From NCBI GenBank assembly GCA_017410455.1, contig JAFQQT010000004.1, positions 62,001 to 126,000 on the forward strand: DNA of 64,000 nt, written 5' to 3'. Of this stretch, positions 60,984 through 64,000 are shown in pieces. The DNA is from Clostridia bacterium. GTDB lineage: Bacteria; Bacillota; Clostridia; Christensenellales; Aristaeellaceae. The notes beneath the pieces were generated by a model that saw nothing but the letters and a program-made list of their open reading frames with translations, searched no databases and was not told the origin of the DNA. The translations under genes were made by a program, and so were the position numbers. How positions within the stretch are numbered: position 1 is the stretch's first letter; every line of letters begins with the position of its first letter.

Positions 60984-61589
60984 ATGCGTATCATCGGCCT
61001 GACAGGCGGCATCGCCTGCGGCAAGTCCAACATCAGCCAGACGCTGGAGAGTCTGGGCGCGCGCATCATCGATGGCGACGTGCTCTCCCGGCAGCTGACC
61101 GCCCCCGGCGGCGCGGCGCTCCCTGCCATCCGCCAGCAGTTCGGGGCGGAGGTCTTCCTCCCGGATGGCGCCCTCGACCGCCGCGCCCTGGGGCAGCGCA
61201 TCTTCTCAGACGACGCGGCCCGCGCCGCGCTGGACGGCATCATGCAGCCCATGCTGCTCGATCTGATCCGGGATGAGCTCGCCGCCGCCCGCAGCGGGCA
61301 CATCGCCGTGTGCGTGCTGGATATGCCCCTGCTGTACGAGAAAGGCCTGGATGCGCTCTGCGACCGGGTCTGGTGCGCCTGGCTGCCCCGCGCGACGCAG
61401 CTGGAGCGCCTCATCGCCCGGGACGGCTTCACGCCTGATGAGGCTGCGAACCGCATCGACAGCCAGATGCCCACCGACGAAAAGGCCGCCCGCGCCGACG
61501 TCGTCATCGATACCAGCGGCACGATTGCCGAAACGCAAGCCCGCGTTATGACCCTCTACGCTCAGGAAATCGGATCAGCACCCGGCTGA
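60984..61589 (+). CDS. coaE: Dephospho-CoA kinase
   Basis: The 201-residue enzyme phosphorylates dephospho-CoA in the last step of CoA synthesis. It has the P-loop TGGIACGKS (residues 6-14), IIDGDVLSRQL (about 29-39), LDMPLLYEKGLD (about 111-122) and the C-terminal RADVVIDTSG (about 171-180). The start at 60984 follows GGGAGGAG; a longer frame runs back into the TPM gene. It precedes the lytic transglycosylase by 16 bases. Confidence 0.95.
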   Translation: MRIIGLTGGIACGKSNISQTLESLGARIIDGDVLSRQLTAPGGAALPAIRQQFGAEVFLPDGALDRRALGQRIFSDDAARAALDGIMQPMLLDLIRDELAAARSGHIAVCVLDMPLLYEKGLDALCDRVWCAWLPRATQLERLIARDGFTPDEAANRIDSQMPTDEKAARADVVIDTSGTIAETQARVMTLYAQEIGSAPG

Positions 61590-61605
61590 TCCCCAGGAGG
61601 CACCC

Positions 61606-62787
61606 ATGCAGACCAACACGCCCATCCCTCCCCAGCGGAACCGCCGCGCCGGACGGACGTCCCCCCTCCCCGCAACAGGCGCGCCCACCCAGGATGCCCC
61701 GGCTGCTCCGCAGGCACCCGCAGCCCCTGTGCAGCCCACGCCAGCGCCCGGCTACAGCACATCCCCTGCCGCCGGCGACGGACTCCAGCCCCTGCACGGC
61801 AGTCAGCCGATCTTCTACGGCAGCGGATACAGGACGCCGCCCGCGCCGCCGCAGCCTGTGGCCCGCGGGAACACGCCTGCTGCGCCGGCGCCTGTTCACA
61901 GCATGCCCGCCGGCATTCGGCCGCGCGCGACGCCCTCCGCGCAGCCGCGCTATCAGGATGATCCCCTGCAGCGCCGCGCAGAGCGCAGCCGGTATCAGGA
62001 CGACCCGCAGCAGCGCCGCGCCCCGAAGCCCGTGAAACCCAAACCCGTTGATGTGCCGGAACGCAAGGCCGCAAAGCCCCGCCGCACGCCCGCGTGGCTG
62101 CGCACCGTGCTCACGCTGGCATTCATTGGCGTGCTGGCGCTGGGCACCCTGGCGCTGGTGATCATGGCGGACATGCGCACCACAGAGAAGGCCCGGCAGC
62201 AGGCCTGGGCGGACCTGCTGAGCAACTACCATGTGACCCAGAGCGACGATGGTACGCTGCGCGTCACCTGGCAGGATCTCATCGAACATTACGCGGCCAT
62301 CTACAACCTCAACCCGGCCTTTGTCACGGCCGTCATCCGCAACGAAAGCTCCTTCCGCACCACGGCGGTTTCCAGCGTGGGCGCGCGGGGTCTGATGCAG
62401 ATGATGCCGGACACCGCCGAGTGGATCGCCGGAAAGCTGGGCGAGTCCTACGATTTTGACCGGCTCTACGACCCGGAAACGAGCATCCGCTACGGCTGCT
62501 GGTATCTGGGGTATCTGGCCGACCTCTTCGCCGGCGACACGGTGCTCGTCTGTGCGGCCTATCATGCCGGGCAGGGCGAGGTCTGGGGCTGGCTGGGCAA
62601 CACCGCCATCTCCCCCGACGGCGCAACCGTGCCCATCGCCAACATCCCCATCAGCAACACCAGAACTTATGCAGAAAGGGTGACCTATGCTTATGGCGTT
62701 TACGAGAAGCTCCTTTATCCTGCTGAAGCGACTGCTGTGCCTGGCGCTCACAGCGCTCCTGCTGATTTCAGCGCCGCATGCCGCTGA
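61606..62787 (+). CDS. Membrane-anchored lytic transglycosylase (SLT domain)
   Basis: The 393-residue protein has a long Pro/Ala/Gln/Arg-rich cytoplasmic region (residues 1-160) and one membrane helix (about 165-190). An SLT domain (about 225-375) follows, with catalytic Glu in FVTAVIRNESSFRTTA (about 241-256), GLMQMMPDTAEW and AAYHAGQGEVWGW. It would cleave peptidoglycan between N-acetylmuramic acid and N-acetylglucosamine. CAGGAGG lies before the ATG. Its last 101 bases overlap the solute-binding protein gene. Confidence 0.9.
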   Translation: MQTNTPIPPQRNRRAGRTSPLPATGAPTQDAPAAPQAPAAPVQPTPAPGYSTSPAAGDGLQPLHGSQPIFYGSGYRTPPAPPQPVARGNTPAAPAPVHSMPAGIRPRATPSAQPRYQDDPLQRRAERSRYQDDPQQRRAPKPVKPKPVDVPERKAAKPRRTPAWLRTVLTLAFIGVLALGTLALVIMADMRTTEKARQQAWADLLSNYHVTQSDDGTLRVTWQDLIEHYAAIYNLNPAFVTAVIRNESSFRTTAVSSVGARGLMQMMPDTAEWIAGKLGESYDFDRLYDPETSIRYGCWYLGYLADLFAGDTVLVCAAYHAGQGEVWGWLGNTAISPDGATVPIANIPISNTRTYAERVTYAYGVYEKLLYPAEATAVPGAHSAPADFSAACR

Positions 62788-64000
62788 CGCCTCGACCGTG
62801 GAGGATTCCCTGGTGGTGGGCATCCAGAGCACCAAGACCGTGCAGCTGCGCCCGCTGGAACCTGTGGAGCGAGACATGATGAGCATCTACGACCTGATGT
62901 ATGACGGGCTCATCACCATCAACGACGACTACCTGCCCGAGGGCAATCTGGCTGAGAGCTGGAGCATGTCGCCCAATGGCAAGAACTGGACCTTCCACCT
63001 GCGCGAGGGCGTGTACTTCTCCAATGGTGACGAGCTGACCGCCCAGGACGTGGTGGCCACTGCCAACTGGATCCTCGCCAAGGCCAACAGCAGCAGCGGC
63101 GACACAGGGTACTACGTCAACCTGAAGTACTTCGTTGACACCATCACCGCAGAGGATGAATACACGGTCGTGGTCAAGGCCGAGCGCGCCTATTTCGGCC
63201 TGCTGTACGCGATGACTTTCCCCGTTGTGCCCGCCTGGGCGCTGGAGAGCGACAACCCTCCCGGCACGGGCGCGTACATCTGCGACTATTTTGCGCCCCG
63301 CGTCGGCCTTCGCCTGGTTCCCAACCCCTACTGGTGGCAGGGTCAGCCCCAGGTGACCACCATCCTCTTTGAGATGCACGACAAGGCCGCCGAGGTCATC
63401 GAGTCCTACGAGTACAACCGCGTGGACGCCATCTTCACCCGTTCCATCGCCTCGGCGCAGTACAAGGGCGGCAGCACCTCGCTGGCGCTGGATTACCGCA
63501 CCAATCAGCTCGAATGCCTGCTGATGAACCACTCTGCCTTCCCGCTGAACCGGCAGAGCGTGCGCGAGGCCATCCGGCTGATCGTGGATGTGGACAAGAT
63601 CGCCAGCAGCATCTACAACGGCATGGTGGAGCGCACCGACACGCCCTTCATCGCCGGCACCTGGATGTACAACGACGGCCTGGACAGCTACTTCCGCACC
63701 GATCCCCAGCGGGCGTTGGAGCTGCTGGAAGCCGATGGCTGGTACGACGTGGACGACGACGGCGTGCTGGAGCGCCTCAACGACAGCGGCGAATACGTCG
63801 AGCTCGCCATGACCCTGGACATCTACGAAGAGCCCGACAACGACGTCCGCCTGGAGACCGCCAACTACATCGCCGACACGCTGAACGCCTACGGCTTCAA
63901 GGTGACCGTGCAGACGCAGAAATTCAGCGACGTGCAGCAGGCCCTGAGCGTGGGCAACTTCCACCTGTGCCTGGCGGCTTATGCCATGGATCCCTGCCCG
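62687..64000 (+). CDS. Oligopeptide/nickel-type ABC solute-binding protein (SBP_bac_5), truncated by window end
   Basis: 438 codons are visible and the gene runs past the window. It begins with a signal sequence (MLMAFTRSSFILLKRLLCLA), followed by mature VEDSLVVGIQSTKTVQLRPL. The SBP_bac_5 pattern LAESWSMSPNGKNWTFHLRE (about residues 88-107) and GDELTAQDVV follow, and later PLNRQSVREAIRLIVDVDKI (about 286-305). It would deliver oligopeptides or similar ligands to an ABC importer, whose other genes should lie beyond 64000. The start lies inside the end of the transglycosylase gene, after AAAGGGTGACCT. Confidence 0.88.
   Translation, partial: MLMAFTRSSFILLKRLLCLALTALLLISAPHAADASTVEDSLVVGIQSTKTVQLRPLEPVERDMMSIYDLMYDGLITINDDYLPEGNLAESWSMSPNGKNWTFHLREGVYFSNGDELTAQDVVATANWILAKANSSSGDTGYYVNLKYFVDTITAEDEYTVVVKAERAYFGLLYAMTFPVVPAWALESDNPPGTGAYICDYFAPRVGLRLVPNPYWWQGQPQVTTILFEMHDKAAEVIESYEYNRVDAIFTRSIASAQYKGGSTSLALDYRTNQLECLLMNHSAFPLNRQSVREAIRLIVDVDKIASSIYNGMVERTDTPFIAGTWMYNDGLDSYFRTDPQRALELLEADGWYDVDDDGVLERLNDSGEYVELAMTLDIYEEPDNDVRLETANYIADTLNAYGFKVTVQTQKFSDVQQALSVGNFHLCLAAYAMDPCP

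Overview
The window is GC-rich (roughly 60 % or more), densely packed chromosomal DNA from a spore-forming member of the Bacillota, most likely class Clostridia. The placement rests on an IspH fused to ribosomal protein S1, a HutP homologue, a Thr T-box leader, the HrcA operator CIRCE before groES, the DUF2953-gerW pair, spmA-spmB and a SipL-type protein. A Christensenellales-like lineage is possible but I cannot fix the family. No insertion sequence, prophage, CRISPR array or replication origin was seen.

Layout. 1-3.2 kb: partial tRNA, ferredoxin under a palindromic operator, ricT, holB, and the decayed remains of a PstA/DarA (YaaQ) c-di-AMP receptor gene that still carries the promoter and holB start overlap. 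3.2-10 kb: purC, thiN, ispH-rpsA, plsC, cmk, hutP, spmB, spmA. 10-21.7 kb: AbrB-type regulator, acyl-ACP thioesterase, tmcAL, a GNAT-ASCH-GNAT fusion, a MazG-like protein, phosphohexomutase, DUF2461, thrS with its T-box, a GH18 hydrolase, uridine kinase and a DUF362 protein. 21.7-33.5 kb: a surface region, with a Wzm/Wzt-type glycan exporter, a pyruvyltransferase-like protein and a 1029-residue glycosyltransferase-HAD fusion. It is flanked by two paralogous secreted fibronectin-III proteins, one ending in SH3b and one in a caspase-like (C14) domain.

33.6-45.5 kb: a PRTase-like protein, mutY, groES-groEL, a polysaccharide deacetylase, a double-OB SSB-like protein, a methyltransferase, an SPFH/zinc-ribbon protein, a receiver-like protein, mtnN, DUF2953, gerW and a D,D-carboxypeptidase. 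45.5-50.5 kb: an MFS efflux gene behind what looks like a translational attenuator (12-codon leader peptide plus a hairpin that hides the Shine-Dalgarno), then a small kinase, a triple-GNAT protein and a glycosyltransferase. 50.5-64 kb: twin zinc-ribbon proteins, tRNA-Val, an XRE regulator, an MBL-fold protein, an unknown protein, DUF1934, ispE, a GNAT, sipL, an xpaC-telA-lemA-TPM cell-envelope cluster, coaE, a lytic transglycosylase and an oligopeptide-type solute-binding protein that runs off the end.

Many genes form short operons with ATGA/GTGA start-stop overlaps. Several intergenic regions hold good sigma-A promoters (TTGaca-17-TATAAT) and rho-independent terminators. Start sites were chosen by Shine-Dalgarno spacing, so several genes are shorter than their longest reading frames. 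The most unusual observations are the MFS attenuator, the c-di-AMP receptor remnant, the multi-domain acetyltransferase fusions, the secreted caspase-like protein and the palindromic ferredoxin operator.
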